DNA of 64,000 nucleotides from JACDAN01 sp035265935 (GTDB lineage: Bacteria > Actinomycetota > Thermoleophilia > Gaiellales > Gaiellaceae), in NCBI GenBank assembly GCA_035265935.1, contig DATFOC010000076.1, positions 11,581 through 75,580 on the forward strand. Direction: 5' to 3'. The notes below the pieces were generated by a model. The model saw only the letters and a list, made by a program, of their open reading frames with translations, was not told the origin of the DNA and ran no database searches. The number at the start of each line of letters is the position of its first letter. Position 1 is the first letter of the stretch. Below, piece after piece: positions 31,803-40,211 of this stretch. A program made the position numbers and the translations under genes.

Positions 31803-32543
31803 ATGACGCGGTTCGAGGGAGCCTCGGTGCTGGTCACCGGCGGCTCGCGGGGGATCGGGAAGGCGATCGCTCTCCGCTTCGCCGAGCTCGGCGCTGCACG
31901 GGTCGCGATCGGCTACATGCGGAACGACACGGCTGCCGAGCAGACGGCCGACGACCTCCGCGGATTCGGTGCCGAGCCACTGTTGATCCGGGGAAACGTC
32001 ACCTCGGAGCGTGTCCTCGCCGAGGTCGAGAGCCACGGGCCCTGGAACGTCGTCGTCCACAACGCCGCGACCGGCGTGATCCGGCCGGCACTTGAGACCG
32101 AGGACAAGCACTGGGACTGGACGCTCGGCGCCAACGCTCGGGCGCTGCTCTCGCTCGCCCGTGTGGCCGCGCCCGCCATGCCGAAGGGCTCCTCGATCAT
32201 CGGGATCTCCAGTCTCGGGTCGACGCGCGTAATGGAAAACTACGTGCTCGTCGGAACCTCGAAGGCGGCCCTCGAGTCACTCGTCCGGTATCTGGCCGTC
32301 GAGCTGGCGCCGCGCGGGATCCGCGTCAACGCCGTTTCAGGCGGTGTCATCGAGACCGGCGCCCTCGAGCACTTCCCGAACAAGGAAGACATGATCCGAG
32401 CCGCTCAGAAACGGACTCCGGCAGGGCGCATGGTGGTTCCGTCGGACATCGCGGGCGCCGTGATCTTCCTCGCCTCCGAGGACGCAGACATGATCCGCGG
32501 CCAGACGCTCGTCGTCGACGGCGGCTTCTCGCTCCTCGCCTAG
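31803..32543 (+). CDS. fabL: FabL-type enoyl-ACP reductase (SDR family)
   Basis: A 246-residue short-chain dehydrogenase. The NADP motif is VLVTGGSRGIGKAIAL. The active site is YVLVGTSKAALE, with Tyr and Lys six residues apart (YxxxxxxK) as in FabI/FabL enoyl-ACP reductases rather than the YxxxK of ketoreductases. The C-terminal half (NAVSGGVIETGALEHFPN, TPAGRMVVPSD and DMIRGQTLVVDGG) closely follows Bacillus FabL from memory. It would reduce trans-2-enoyl-ACP in fatty acid elongation. The stop overlaps the convergent NTF2-like gene by four bases. Confidence 0.82.
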   Translation: MTRFEGASVLVTGGSRGIGKAIALRFAELGAARVAIGYMRNDTAAEQTADDLRGFGAEPLLIRGNVTSERVLAEVESHGPWNVVVHNAATGVIRPALETEDKHWDWTLGANARALLSLARVAAPAMPKGSSIIGISSLGSTRVMENYVLVGTSKAALESLVRYLAVELAPRGIRVNAVSGGVIETGALEHFPNKEDMIRAAQKRTPAGRMVVPSDIAGAVIFLASEDADMIRGQTLVVDGGFSLLA

Positions 32544-32848
32544 CGGTCGTAGCGGATCACGAGCCTGGCGATCTCGCCGTCGTGCTCGGTCAGGAACATC
32601 TGCCCGGCGGGGACGGCCGGCTCCTTGGCCCAGGCGTACGTCCCGTCGCCGTCGAGCAGGACGATCTCGTCGTCGGGCGGCTGGGCCGCGTAGGCCGCGC
32701 CGATCGCCTCCCGGCCGGAGAACGGCCCGACCGGGATGCCCTCGAAGACCAGCTCGGCGTCCTCGGCGAATGCTGCGACCATCGGGTCGAAGTCCCCCGA
32801 CCGAACTCCTGCGTTGAACCGCTCGACGTGCTCGCCGAGCAGGCTCAA
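32540..32848 (-). CDS. NTF2/SnoaL-like protein
   Basis: A 102-residue protein with the NTF2-like cone fold pattern: N-terminal helix (EHVERFNAGVRSGDFDPMVA), the AFAEDAELVFEGIPVGPFSG strand and hinge, then HDGEIARLVIRYDR at the end. Proteins of this kind act as small isomerases, cyclases or binding modules; no function can be assigned. Its start overlaps the stop of the M32 carboxypeptidase gene by four bases, so it is the last gene of that minus-strand run. Confidence 0.75.
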   Translation of the reverse strand: MSLLGEHVERFNAGVRSGDFDPMVAAFAEDAELVFEGIPVGPFSGREAIGAAYAAQPPDDEIVLLDGDGTYAWAKEPAVPAGQMFLTEHDGEIARLVIRYDR

Positions 32849-34356
32849 ACGCGCGCGCCGTAAATGGCCTCCACCTTTGACTGGAGATACGCCAGGTACG
32901 GCTCGACGTCCAACGGCCCGCCGACGATCCGCTCAATCATCTCGTCCGGCGTGAAGCGCCGGCCCCAGCGGTACATGCGCTCGCCGAGCCATTCGCGCAG
33001 CGGACCGAATTCCCCCGCCTCCATCTGCGAGTCGAGATCCGGCAGCTCCGAGCGCACCTTCTCCCAGATCTGCACCGACGCGATCGTGCCGAGGAGATAC
33101 GTCGGGAAGTAGCCGAACGAGCCGCCCGACCAGTGGACGTCCTGCAGGACCCCGCGCGCGTCGTCGGGCGGATCGAGCCCGAGGTACTCCTGCATCTTCT
33201 CGTTCCACATGCGTGGGAGGTCGCGAAGCTCCAGGCGGCCGGCGATGATCTCCTGCTCCAGCTCGTACCGCAGGATGATGTGCATGCCGTAGGTGACCTC
33301 GTCCGCCTCGACCCGGATGAAGTCCGGCTGCACGCGGTTCACGTAGCGCCAGTACATCTCGTCCGTGACGCCGTTCAGCTGCTCCGGGAAGACCTCCTGG
33401 ATCCGCGGGAAGAAGAACCGCCAGAACGGCCGCGAACGGCAGACGAGGTTCTCCCACAGCCTGCTCTGCGACTCGTGGAGCACCATGGAGTTCAGCTCCA
33501 CGAGCGGGGTGCGCTCGAGCGCGCGGTCGATCCCGTTCTCGTAGAGGCCGTGCCCGAACTCGTGCGCCGTGTGGAAGATCGACTCCGCGTCGGCCTCCGA
33601 GTACCGCGTCGTCAGGCGGATGTCATCGACCGAGATCGACGTCGCGAACGGGTGGACGGTCGGGTCGAGCCGCCAGGACTCCGACGAGTAGCCGAGCCGC
33701 TCGAGGATCTCCCGCCCGACCATTTCCTGCTTCTCCACGGGGAAGTGTCCGTGCGCGAAGTCCGACGGCACGGGCTCGGCGGCCTTGACCTCGCGGATCA
33801 GCGGGATCACGACCTCCTTGATCCGCTCGAAGATCGCCGTGATCTCCTCGCTGCGGGCATCCTCCTGGTAGTCGTCGAGGAGGATGTCGTAGTCCGACTT
33901 GCCCGTGTCCTTGAAGCACTCGAGGTAGCGGTGCTTCAGCTCCACGTTCTTCTCCAGGTATGGAAGGAAGGCCTCGAAGTCGGAGTTGCGGCGCGCCTCG
34001 GCCCACGCCATGACGCCCAGCACCTCTGCCTTCGTGAGCTCCGCCTGGAGCTCGGGCGGAACGCGGCGCGCCTTCTCCCAGTCACGCCGGGTCACACGAA
34101 TCAGTGCAGCGTCGATCGATTCGGGGTCGAGCTCGGACTCGTGCTCGAGCTCGTCGAGGAGCTTGCCCGTCTCCTCGGAGACAAACAGCTCGTGCGAGAG
34201 CCGGTCGATCGTCGCCAGCTGGTCGGCGCGGGCGTCGTTGCCCGCGGGCGGCATCATCGTCTGCTGGTCCCAGCCGACCAGCGCGCTCACCCGCTTGAGG
34301 TCGAGAATCGTCCCGACTCGTTCCTTAAGCTCGTTCAGCGTGGCTTCGTGACTCAC
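32845..34356 (-). CDS. M32-family metallocarboxypeptidase (Taq carboxypeptidase type)
   Basis: A 503-residue zinc carboxypeptidase. The HExxH site is in FHTAHEFGHGLYENG near residue 267, and the third-ligand region is MVLHESQSRLWENLV. The N-terminus (VGWDQQTMMPPAGNDARADQ) carries the family's conserved WDQ segment, and the C-terminal YFPTYLLGTIASVQIW is also typical. It removes C-terminal residues from peptides, with broad specificity except proline in characterised members, and is cytoplasmic. It overlaps the DUF4015 gene upstream and the NTF2-like gene downstream by four bases each. Confidence 0.95.
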   Translation of the reverse strand: MSHEATLNELKERVGTILDLKRVSALVGWDQQTMMPPAGNDARADQLATIDRLSHELFVSEETGKLLDELEHESELDPESIDAALIRVTRRDWEKARRVPPELQAELTKAEVLGVMAWAEARRNSDFEAFLPYLEKNVELKHRYLECFKDTGKSDYDILLDDYQEDARSEEITAIFERIKEVVIPLIREVKAAEPVPSDFAHGHFPVEKQEMVGREILERLGYSSESWRLDPTVHPFATSISVDDIRLTTRYSEADAESIFHTAHEFGHGLYENGIDRALERTPLVELNSMVLHESQSRLWENLVCRSRPFWRFFFPRIQEVFPEQLNGVTDEMYWRYVNRVQPDFIRVEADEVTYGMHIILRYELEQEIIAGRLELRDLPRMWNEKMQEYLGLDPPDDARGVLQDVHWSGGSFGYFPTYLLGTIASVQIWEKVRSELPDLDSQMEAGEFGPLREWLGERMYRWGRRFTPDEMIERIVGGPLDVEPYLAYLQSKVEAIYGARV

Positions 34357-35528
34357 TGCGAGGTCAGCGCTCCTTCCGTGTAGACGCCGGACGGGTTCCA
34401 GAGCAGGAAACCGCCGGACTTCCAGCGCCGGGCGGCGCGGATCTGTTCCTGAACGTGTGACAGTGTCGTCGTGCCGCTGAAGCTGAAGTCCTCCAGCCAG
34501 GGGACGAGCTCCGCCTTGCCGCGCCGCATCTGGCGGCGGAAGTCGCGGAGCGACCGCCCGACTGTCCGCCCGGGGACGGAGACGGGGCTGTCGAGGCCGT
34601 ACTCACCCGGCCCGTAGTGCGACGGGTAGACCATCGGGTAGATCGCGTCGACGATCTTCGACAGTCGGCGGGGCGACTGGCCGATGCCGAGGTCGCGCGT
34701 CGCCGAGAGGCCGAAGACGTCGACGGAGACGCGGACGCCCATCGGCTTGAGGCGCTTGGTCGCATAGTGGACGAAGCGCGCGATCGTCAAGCCCATGGCC
34801 TCGTTCCTCCTCCCAGGGAAGACAGCGGACTCGATGTCGCCGTCGCTGGGGAAGCGGACGTAGTCGAACTGGATCTCGTCGAAGCCCGCCCTGGCTGCGG
34901 CCTGCGCGATCCGAAGGTTGTAGTCCCAGACTTGCTTCTCGTACGGGTTCGTCCAGCCCAGGCCGGCGTCGTTCTGCCAGACGGCGCCGCCGGACGTGCG
35001 AATCGCGAGGTCCGCCTTCGCCCTGGAGAGGATCGGATCCTCGAAGCAGACGACGCGGCCGATCAGGAAGAGCCCTTCGTCGTGCACCTGCTTCGCTGCC
35101 TTGACCGGGTCGTAGTAGCGCATCGCCGAGCCGATGCGCCTCGCGAGCGGCGGGGCCAGGCGGTGGAACGCAACCTCCCCGTTTTCGTCCTTGACGTCGA
35201 GCTGGATCGTGTTGATCCCGGGAATCCGTGTGTACTCGGCGAGCTTGCCGTCGAGGGAGGCAAGCGCCATCGTCACGTGGACGCCGCGGATCTCCTCCGG
35301 GACCGGCGGCCCTGTGCGCTTGGGCGGGGCGGCCTTCTTCGCCGCTATCGGAGCCACGACGCTCTTCCCGTCATCACCGCGGTCAGGAAGCGCTCCGGCC
35401 CCGACCGCGACGGCGGCAGCGGCGAGGAGCAGCGTGGTCGCGCCGACGGTCCGGCGGAGCCGTCGACGCCGCCGCGACTGCGCTCGTCGCTGGCGAAAAC
35501 GGTCGTTCGGGTCGAGGTACGGCTCCAC
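34353..35528 (-). CDS. Membrane-anchored DUF4015 putative glycoside hydrolase
   Basis: A 391-residue protein with an arginine-rich cytoplasmic start (residues 10-26), one membrane helix (about 27-47) and an extracytoplasmic TIM-barrel-like domain. EEIRGVHVTMALAS, FDEIQFDYVRFPSDG near residue 215 and IYPMVYPSHYGPGEYGL near 300 are the hallmarks of the DUF4015 (GH13-related) family. The Asp/Glu in FDEIQFDY are the probable catalytic or binding acids. The polysaccharide target is unknown. It overlaps the M32 gene by four bases. Confidence 0.82.
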   Translation of the reverse strand: MEPYLDPNDRFRQRRAQSRRRRRLRRTVGATTLLLAAAAVAVGAGALPDRGDDGKSVVAPIAAKKAAPPKRTGPPVPEEIRGVHVTMALASLDGKLAEYTRIPGINTIQLDVKDENGEVAFHRLAPPLARRIGSAMRYYDPVKAAKQVHDEGLFLIGRVVCFEDPILSRAKADLAIRTSGGAVWQNDAGLGWTNPYEKQVWDYNLRIAQAAARAGFDEIQFDYVRFPSDGDIESAVFPGRRNEAMGLTIARFVHYATKRLKPMGVRVSVDVFGLSATRDLGIGQSPRRLSKIVDAIYPMVYPSHYGPGEYGLDSPVSVPGRTVGRSLRDFRRQMRRGKAELVPWLEDFSFSGTTTLSHVQEQIRAARRWKSGGFLLWNPSGVYTEGALTSQ

Positions 35529-35602
35529 AGGACTCGCAACGGTACAACGACTACGCCAATTCGGAGGGATTAGACCCTGGCGCTCGTGGGTATTCCGACG
35601 CC

Positions 35603-35917
35603 ATGGGCCTTGTCGTCAGCCTGATCCTGATCGCGGTCGGCGCGATTCTCATCTGGGGCGTGGAAGCTGAGAGCACCGATTTCAACAAGGACGCCGTCGG
35701 CGTGATTCTGATGATCGTGGGCTTCGTGGCCTTCCTGCTCAGCATGATGATGTGGCGGTCCTGGTGGGGCCCCGGGGTCCTTACCTCCCGCCGCAGGTAC
35801 GTCGACGACCGCGGCGCGGCTGCGCCGGCGGCCGACCCGTACGACAGCCGCCGCCATGTCGTGCACGAGGAAGAGGACGTCGCAGGCCCACCGCCCGGCG
35901 CGCCGCCTCCTCCCTAG
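35603..35917 (+). CDS. Small two-helix membrane protein (DUF6458-like)
   Basis: A 104-residue protein from ATG 35603. The open frame extends farther upstream but loses coding character. Two hydrophobic helices, MGLVVSLILIAVGAILIWGV and GVILMIVGFVAFLLSMMMW, are joined by an acidic loop (EAESTDFNKDAV). They are followed by a basic/aromatic stretch and a proline-rich tail. This matches a small family common in actinobacteria (DUF6458, from memory). Function is unknown. It is convergent with the lipoprotein-like gene downstream, four bases apart. Confidence 0.7.
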   Translation: MGLVVSLILIAVGAILIWGVEAESTDFNKDAVGVILMIVGFVAFLLSMMMWRSWWGPGVLTSRRRYVDDRGAAAPAADPYDSRRHVVHEEEDVAGPPPGAPPPP

Positions 35918-35921
35918 CGGC

Positions 35922-36374
35922 TCAGCGGACCAGCCTCCCGTTCGGCTTCACAACGAGCCAGAGGCCGCCGAACTCGTTGACGTTCTGGCACTTCACCTCG
36001 CGCGGCCCCTCGTGCGCGTAGTAATAGAGCGGCCAGCCGTTGTACGTGACCTGGAGCCGGCCGCTTCGCCTGCGCACCGTGCCGATCAGGGACTGCTTGA
36101 CGCCGCGCAGCGCCTTCACCTTGCCCTTGGAGAAGTAAACCGGCCACGCACGGGCGCACGCGCTGTAGCAGGTGCTCTTCCCACCGCGCTTGTCGCGGGT
36201 GAACCCGTACAGCACGCGATCCTTCGCGTCGAAGAGGATCGGCCCGTAGCGCGTGTTCCGCACCTTGAGGGCGAGCTGCAACTCCATCTCGGCGGAATCC
36301 GTCCTCGCCGAGCCGGCACCGCCGGAAGCGGGGATGACGAGGGCGGCGGCGAGCAGTACGAGCAGCGTCTTCAT
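35922..36374 (-). CDS. Secreted protein with PF03640-type (COG4315) repeats
   Basis: A 150-residue exported protein from ATG 36374, which has a CAGGAGAA site. The signal peptide spans about residues 1-22. Two repeats of the COG4315 kind follow: LFDAKDRVLYGFTRDKRGGK with the CYSACARAWPVYF block, and LQVTYNGWPLYYYAHE ending NEFGGLWLVVKPNG. The cysteine pair CYSAC is conserved in the family. Members are often found with redox or metal-stress genes, but their role is unclear. It stands between DUF6458 and proline dehydrogenase. Confidence 0.82.
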   Translation of the reverse strand: MKTLLVLLAAALVIPASGGAGSARTDSAEMELQLALKVRNTRYGPILFDAKDRVLYGFTRDKRGGKSTCYSACARAWPVYFSKGKVKALRGVKQSLIGTVRRRSGRLQVTYNGWPLYYYAHEGPREVKCQNVNEFGGLWLVVKPNGRLVR

Positions 36375-36438
36375 CTCGATTCTCCTGAGCGGCGTGGCGA
36401 GCACAGCGTAGGACGCGTCACCTTTCGAAATCCTTAAA

Positions 36439-37362
36439 TCAGCGGCCGTTGCGGCTCGGGAGCAGCCGTCCAAACGTGTCCGAGGCGATGTATCCCGCGA
36501 TCTTCGGATTCTCCTGCAGGCGCCGCAGCGAGTAGGCGTACCACTCCTCCCCGTACGGAACGTAGATGCGAAGCCGATGGCCGTCCTCCACGAGCTCCGT
36601 GCCTCGCTGCGGTCTGACCCCTAGAAGCATCTGGAACTCGTACTCGGCCGGCGAGCGCCCTGCCTCGCGGACGAGCCGCTCTCCCTCCTCGATCAGCCAT
36701 TCGTCGTGCGTCGCGATCCCGACGTACGAGCCGCCGTCGAGGAGCGCGCCGAGCGCGCGGACGAAGTTCTCGCGCACCTCGTCGAACCCCTGGTACGCGA
36801 TCTCCTCCGGCTCGACGTAGATCCCCTTGCAGAGCCGGGCGTTCGGGCTCAGGTCCGACAGTGCCTCGATGTCGTCCAGCGTCCGGCGGAGGTACGCCTG
36901 GAGGACGATGCCGACGTTGTCGAGCCCCGCCTGGCGCAGCTCGCGGTAGAGGCGCAACGTCTCGTCCGTGCAGCTCGAGTCCTCCATGTCGATCCGCACG
37001 AAGTTGCGGCGCTCGGCTGCCTGCCGCACGAGCCGCTCCAGGATCTCGCGGCAGAGGCCGTGGTCCAGCTTGAGGCCGAGTCCGGTGAGCTTGACGCTGA
37101 CGTTCGAGTCGAGGCCCTGCTCGTCGATCGCCCGGAAGACGTTCTCGTACTCGTAGCCGATGTGCCTGGCTTCCTCCCAGGTCGTGGTCTCCTCGCCGAG
37201 GACGTCGATCGTCGCCATCTTCGACTCGGCGTTGAGGCGCTTGACGGCGCGACATGCATCCTCGACCCGAGTGCCCGCGATGTAGCGCTCCGAGATCTTG
37301 CGGACGATCGGCTTCGGAACGGCCGGCAGCGTTCGGACGATGGCGCGGCTCAGGAGGGCCAC
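36439..37362 (-). CDS. Proline dehydrogenase (monofunctional)
   Basis: Oxidises proline to pyrroline-5-carboxylate with FAD, passing electrons to the quinone pool. It is 307 residues, a typical monofunctional PRODH barrel. Diagnostic stretches are FVRIDMEDSSCTDETL, RLCKGIYVEPEEIAYQG, YVGIATHDEWLIEEG, EFQMLLGVRPQ and the substrate-binding YSLRRLQENP with its arginine pair. No pyrroline-5-carboxylate dehydrogenase is in the window. The GTG start at 37362 follows TAACAT by seven bases. Confidence 0.93.
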   Translation of the reverse strand: MALLSRAIVRTLPAVPKPIVRKISERYIAGTRVEDACRAVKRLNAESKMATIDVLGEETTTWEEARHIGYEYENVFRAIDEQGLDSNVSVKLTGLGLKLDHGLCREILERLVRQAAERRNFVRIDMEDSSCTDETLRLYRELRQAGLDNVGIVLQAYLRRTLDDIEALSDLSPNARLCKGIYVEPEEIAYQGFDEVRENFVRALGALLDGGSYVGIATHDEWLIEEGERLVREAGRSPAEYEFQMLLGVRPQRGTELVEDGHRLRIYVPYGEEWYAYSLRRLQENPKIAGYIASDTFGRLLPSRNGR

Positions 37363-37369
37363 GAACTGG

Positions 37370-37375
37370 ATGTTA
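37370..37375 (-). promoter_or_regulatory. Candidate leaderless -10 box of the proline dehydrogenase gene
   Basis: TAACAT on the minus strand, seven bases before the GTG at 37362, in the short gap after the sigma factor gene. Confidence 0.4.
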
Positions 37376-37385
37376 TGGCGGGTGG

Positions 37386-38303
37386 CTAACGGCGGCTCTG
37401 ACGGATGAGCCCCCGTACGTCTGCCAGCGGGCCGAGGTGGCCGAGCTTCTCAGGGTTGATCACCGATCGGACCGTCTGGACGACACCTTGTGCGATGTCG
37501 AGGGCGAAGACGCTGACAAGGCGGCCCTCGTCGTCCACGACGATGGCACCGGGTTGGCCGTTCACCTGCCGGCGCCGGATCTCGACCCCGGCCGAAACGA
37601 ACTGCCGAGCCGAGCCGATCAGCAGGCGGGCGACACGATCCGGGCCGACGATCGGCTTCAGCCAGGACGGCCCCTTGCCTCCGCCGTCCCCGTAGACGAC
37701 CACGTCGTCGGCGAGCAGCTCGACCAGTCCGTCCATGTCGCCGTCGGTGACCGCGGCGAAGAAGCGTTCGGCGAGCTCGTCGCGCTGCCGCCGGGACGAT
37801 TCGAACCGAGGTCGCTCCGCTTCGACATGGCGACGGGCGCGCACGGCGAGCTGCCTGCAGTTCGCCTCGGACTTTCCGACGATCTCGGCGATTTCGTCGT
37901 AGCCGTAGCCGAACACGTCGTGGAGCAGAAAGACCGCCCGCTCGACGGGGCGGAGCCGTTCCAGGAGCACGAGGAACGCCATCGAAAGCGTGTCCGCCTC
38001 CTCGGCGTGCGCCGCCGGGTCCTCACCGCCGTTGTCGGTCACGAGCGGCTCAGGCAGCCATGGCCCGACGTAGGTCTCCCGCCGGGTGGGCGCCGAGCGC
38101 AGGTGGTCGATCGCGAGGCGGGTGACGACGGCCGAGAGGTACGCCTTCGGCGAGCGGACTTCCGCCCCGTCCTCGAGCGCGCGTTGATGGCGGAGGAACG
38201 CCTCCTGCACGACGTCCTCTGCATCGCCCACAGATCCGACCATCCGGTAGGCGATCGAGAACATCAGCGGCCGCAGGGTCTCGACTGTCTCTTCGCCGTC
38301 CAC
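37386..38303 (-). CDS. ECF41-family sigma factor with fused SnoaL-like regulatory domain
   Basis: A 305-residue sigma factor. Sigma region 2 is PLMFSIAYRMVGSVGDAEDV with VVQEAFLRHQRAL, and region 4 is ERAVFLLHDVFGYGYDEIAE. A C-terminal SnoaL-like domain (from about residue 190) replaces a separate anti-sigma factor. All three ECF41 signature motifs are present: WLPEP in the linker, DGGGK in the SnoaL domain and NPEKL near the end. The GTG start at 38303 is five bases after the partner epimerase stop. In ECF41 systems the fused domain both aids and restrains activity. Confidence 0.92.
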   Translation of the reverse strand: MDGEETVETLRPLMFSIAYRMVGSVGDAEDVVQEAFLRHQRALEDGAEVRSPKAYLSAVVTRLAIDHLRSAPTRRETYVGPWLPEPLVTDNGGEDPAAHAEEADTLSMAFLVLLERLRPVERAVFLLHDVFGYGYDEIAEIVGKSEANCRQLAVRARRHVEAERPRFESSRRQRDELAERFFAAVTDGDMDGLVELLADDVVVYGDGGGKGPSWLKPIVGPDRVARLLIGSARQFVSAGVEIRRRQVNGQPGAIVVDDEGRLVSVFALDIAQGVVQTVRSVINPEKLGHLGPLADVRGLIRQSRR

Positions 38304-38308
38304 CCGGC

Positions 38309-39271
38309 TCAGGCTGCGCGGGGCGCACGAGCGGCTTCGTCGGTGAGACCGTGCCGGAACCCTTCTCGCCAGCTGCGCCAAGACGGCTCCCAGCCGAGCT
38401 CGCGCTTTGCCTTGGCGTTCGACGAGCCTCGGATCCGAGTCATGAACGAGACCGCGACCTCGCCCGCGACCATTCGGCCGACCCATACAGGCAGGCGACG
38501 CGGCGGCTTGGCGCCGGCCTCCTCGGCGAGATACGGAAGCCAATCCGAGACCCGAACGGGCTCGTCGTCAACGATGTTGTAGACGCCCCGATCGCCGCGT
38601 TCGACGGCGGCCACCGTCGCCGCTGCTGCGTCGTCGACGTGGATCCATGACCAGACACCGTCCCCGGAGCCGAGGATGGGCAGCTTCCGTCCCCGAACGA
38701 GCTCCACGAGCCCGTCGGAGGCTCCCGGGCCGTACAGGCTGCCGTAGCGAAGGACTATCCCTTCGAGCGGAGCCTCCAGCACGGCGCGCTCGAGTGTGCG
38801 AATCGCCGCAAGGCTCTTGGCCTGCGCAGGCGGGGGATCGGAGTCGAGCGGATCCTCCTCCGTCTTGACCGGACCGCCTTCGCGGGTGTTCGGCCAGCCG
38901 GTGTAGCTCTGGGCGACGAACCGCTTCACGCCGGTGGCACGCGCCGCCGCGAGCAGGATCTCGGTTCCCGCCGTGCGCAGCTCGTTCGTGCGCGCGAACC
39001 AGTCGTCGAACCGATGGAGGTCGGGCTCGCCGGCGAGGGCGCTCATCTGGTGGATGACGGCATCAGGCTCGGTCCGGGCAACTGCCTCGCCGACGCCGAC
39101 GCCGACGGCGTCCAGGCCGTCGACCACGACCGGCTCGGCGCCGAGCGCCCGCAGCCCATCGAGCTTGTCCTGGCTCGTCGTCGTGGCAGTGACCTGATGT
39201 CCGCGGGCGACGAGCTGCGGCGTGAGCCGCCGGCCGATTGCTCCGCTACCTCCTGCGAGAAACACGTGCAT
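38309..39271 (-). CDS. NAD(P)-dependent epimerase/dehydratase, partner of the ECF41 sigma factor
   Basis: A 320-residue extended SDR protein. The Rossmann start is MHVFLAGGSGAIGRRLTPQL. A possible catalytic Ser/Tyr pair lies in RFVAQSYTGWP, followed by the YGSLYGPGASDG and SWIHVDDAAAATVAAVERG segments typical of sugar or acyl-CoA epimerase-like proteins. ECF41 sigma genes are characteristically next to a carboxymuconolactone decarboxylase, oxidoreductase or epimerase gene that they control. This is the epimerase version. It has a predicted ECF41 promoter 40 bases upstream and an AAAGGACC site. Confidence 0.85.
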   Translation of the reverse strand: MHVFLAGGSGAIGRRLTPQLVARGHQVTATTTSQDKLDGLRALGAEPVVVDGLDAVGVGVGEAVARTEPDAVIHQMSALAGEPDLHRFDDWFARTNELRTAGTEILLAAARATGVKRFVAQSYTGWPNTREGGPVKTEEDPLDSDPPPAQAKSLAAIRTLERAVLEAPLEGIVLRYGSLYGPGASDGLVELVRGRKLPILGSGDGVWSWIHVDDAAAATVAAVERGDRGVYNIVDDEPVRVSDWLPYLAEEAGAKPPRRLPVWVGRMVAGEVAVSFMTRIRGSSNAKAKRELGWEPSWRSWREGFRHGLTDEAARAPRAA

Positions 39272-39310
39272 CGTGAGGTCCTTTCACTCGTCTCTTGTGG
39301 CCCACCTCCA

Positions 39311-39337
39311 GACGAGCGAGGACATCTCGCTGTGACA
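39311..39337 (-). promoter_or_regulatory. ECF41-type promoter of the epimerase-sigma factor operon
   Basis: On the minus strand TGTCACA (39337-39331), exactly 16 bases, then CGTC (39314-39311). This is the bipartite motif described for ECF41-controlled promoters. It lies about 40 bases before the epimerase ATG at 39271. Confidence 0.88.
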
Positions 39338-39344
39338 AAGCTGC

Positions 39345-39638
39345 CTAGCTCTCGCGCATGAACCCCTGGCGCGCGGCGCTGACGAGCGCGACTGCCTCGG
39401 GGAAGAGGACGCGCATTGCGTCGCGCAACGCGATCGCCTGCTCGTCCGAGCTGCCCTGTGTCTGCATCTGGCCGAGGGCGGCGGCGGTGAGCTGAACGGC
39501 CGTGTTGAGCGTCAGCGTGGCGAACTGCTCGCGCTGCGCCTCGGCGACCGACTCGGCCTGCCGCTCGGCGAACTCACGGAGCCCACGCATCAGATCGTCG
39601 GGATCGCCGCCCATCGGGAAGCCGAAGCCGCCTTCCAT
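39345..39638 (-). CDS. Small helical hypothetical protein
   Basis: A 97-residue soluble protein, mostly helix after a glycine-rich start (MEGGFGFPMGGDPDDLMRGL). The helices (EFAERQAESVAEAQREQFAT and AVQLTAAALGQMQTQGSSDE) are amphipathic. No family is recognised. It follows the 39643-40194 gene by four bases, and the two probably form one unit. The ECF41 promoter starts eight bases past its stop codon. Confidence 0.55.
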   Translation of the reverse strand: MEGGFGFPMGGDPDDLMRGLREFAERQAESVAEAQREQFATLTLNTAVQLTAAALGQMQTQGSSDEQAIALRDAMRVLFPEAVALVSAARQGFMRES

Positions 39639-39642
39639 GCCC

Positions 39643-40194
39643 CTACCGTAGCGATTCCTTGTAGTTCGCCTGGACGTCGCTCGTGAAGGACTGCACGGCG
39701 CCCGCGGACGCCTTCATCGCCTCGGCGAAGGGCGACGAGCCCGGCGATCCCAGCGCGTCCTCCAAGCGCTTCGCCGCCGCTCCCACAGCGTCCAGGTACC
39801 TCGCCGTGGCCAGGCGCGGCGGCGCGCCGAGGGTCTGCTGGAGGTGGAGCACAGCCTCCTCCGCCTCCGCGATCCCGTCGGGGTTCTCGGTCAGCCGTAA
39901 CGCGACGAGCCGCGAGCGGAGCTCGTCCAGCTCGCCTCCTCCCGCGCTCTCCTCCGCCAGCTCGGAGAGCGCGACGAGCGAGGCGGCCTCACGCACGCGC
40001 TCCCGGTCGGTCACCGGCTCGCCGGAATCGTCGAGCGCGAGCCACGAGACCTCCTCCCCCGAGCGGTAGGCGCACAGGTAGACGCGGCCGCCCTGGGCTG
40101 GCTCGGCCGCGAGAACGCCGGCGAGCTCCTCTTCTCCCAACGCAAATCTGGTCGCCGAAGCGGCAATCCGCTCGAGCTCCCCCGCAAGCCTCAC
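39643..40194 (-). CDS. Uncharacterised 183-residue protein
   Basis: From the GTG at 40194 it reads VRLAGELERIAASATRFALG, then ELAGVLAAEPAQGGRVYLCA, a strand-rich segment (SGEEVSWLALDDSGEPVTD) and a long helical C-terminal half. No family is recognised. It is soluble and acidic with alpha-helical heptads after residue 70. It is divergent from the methyltransferase gene with a 17-base gap and co-directional with the 97-residue gene downstream. Confidence 0.55.
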   Translation of the reverse strand: MRLAGELERIAASATRFALGEEELAGVLAAEPAQGGRVYLCAYRSGEEVSWLALDDSGEPVTDRERVREAASLVALSELAEESAGGGELDELRSRLVALRLTENPDGIAEAEEAVLHLQQTLGAPPRLATARYLDAVGAAAKRLEDALGSPGSSPFAEAMKASAGAVQSFTSDVQANYKESLR

Positions 40195-40211
40195 GCGGGG
40201 AAAATAGCCTC

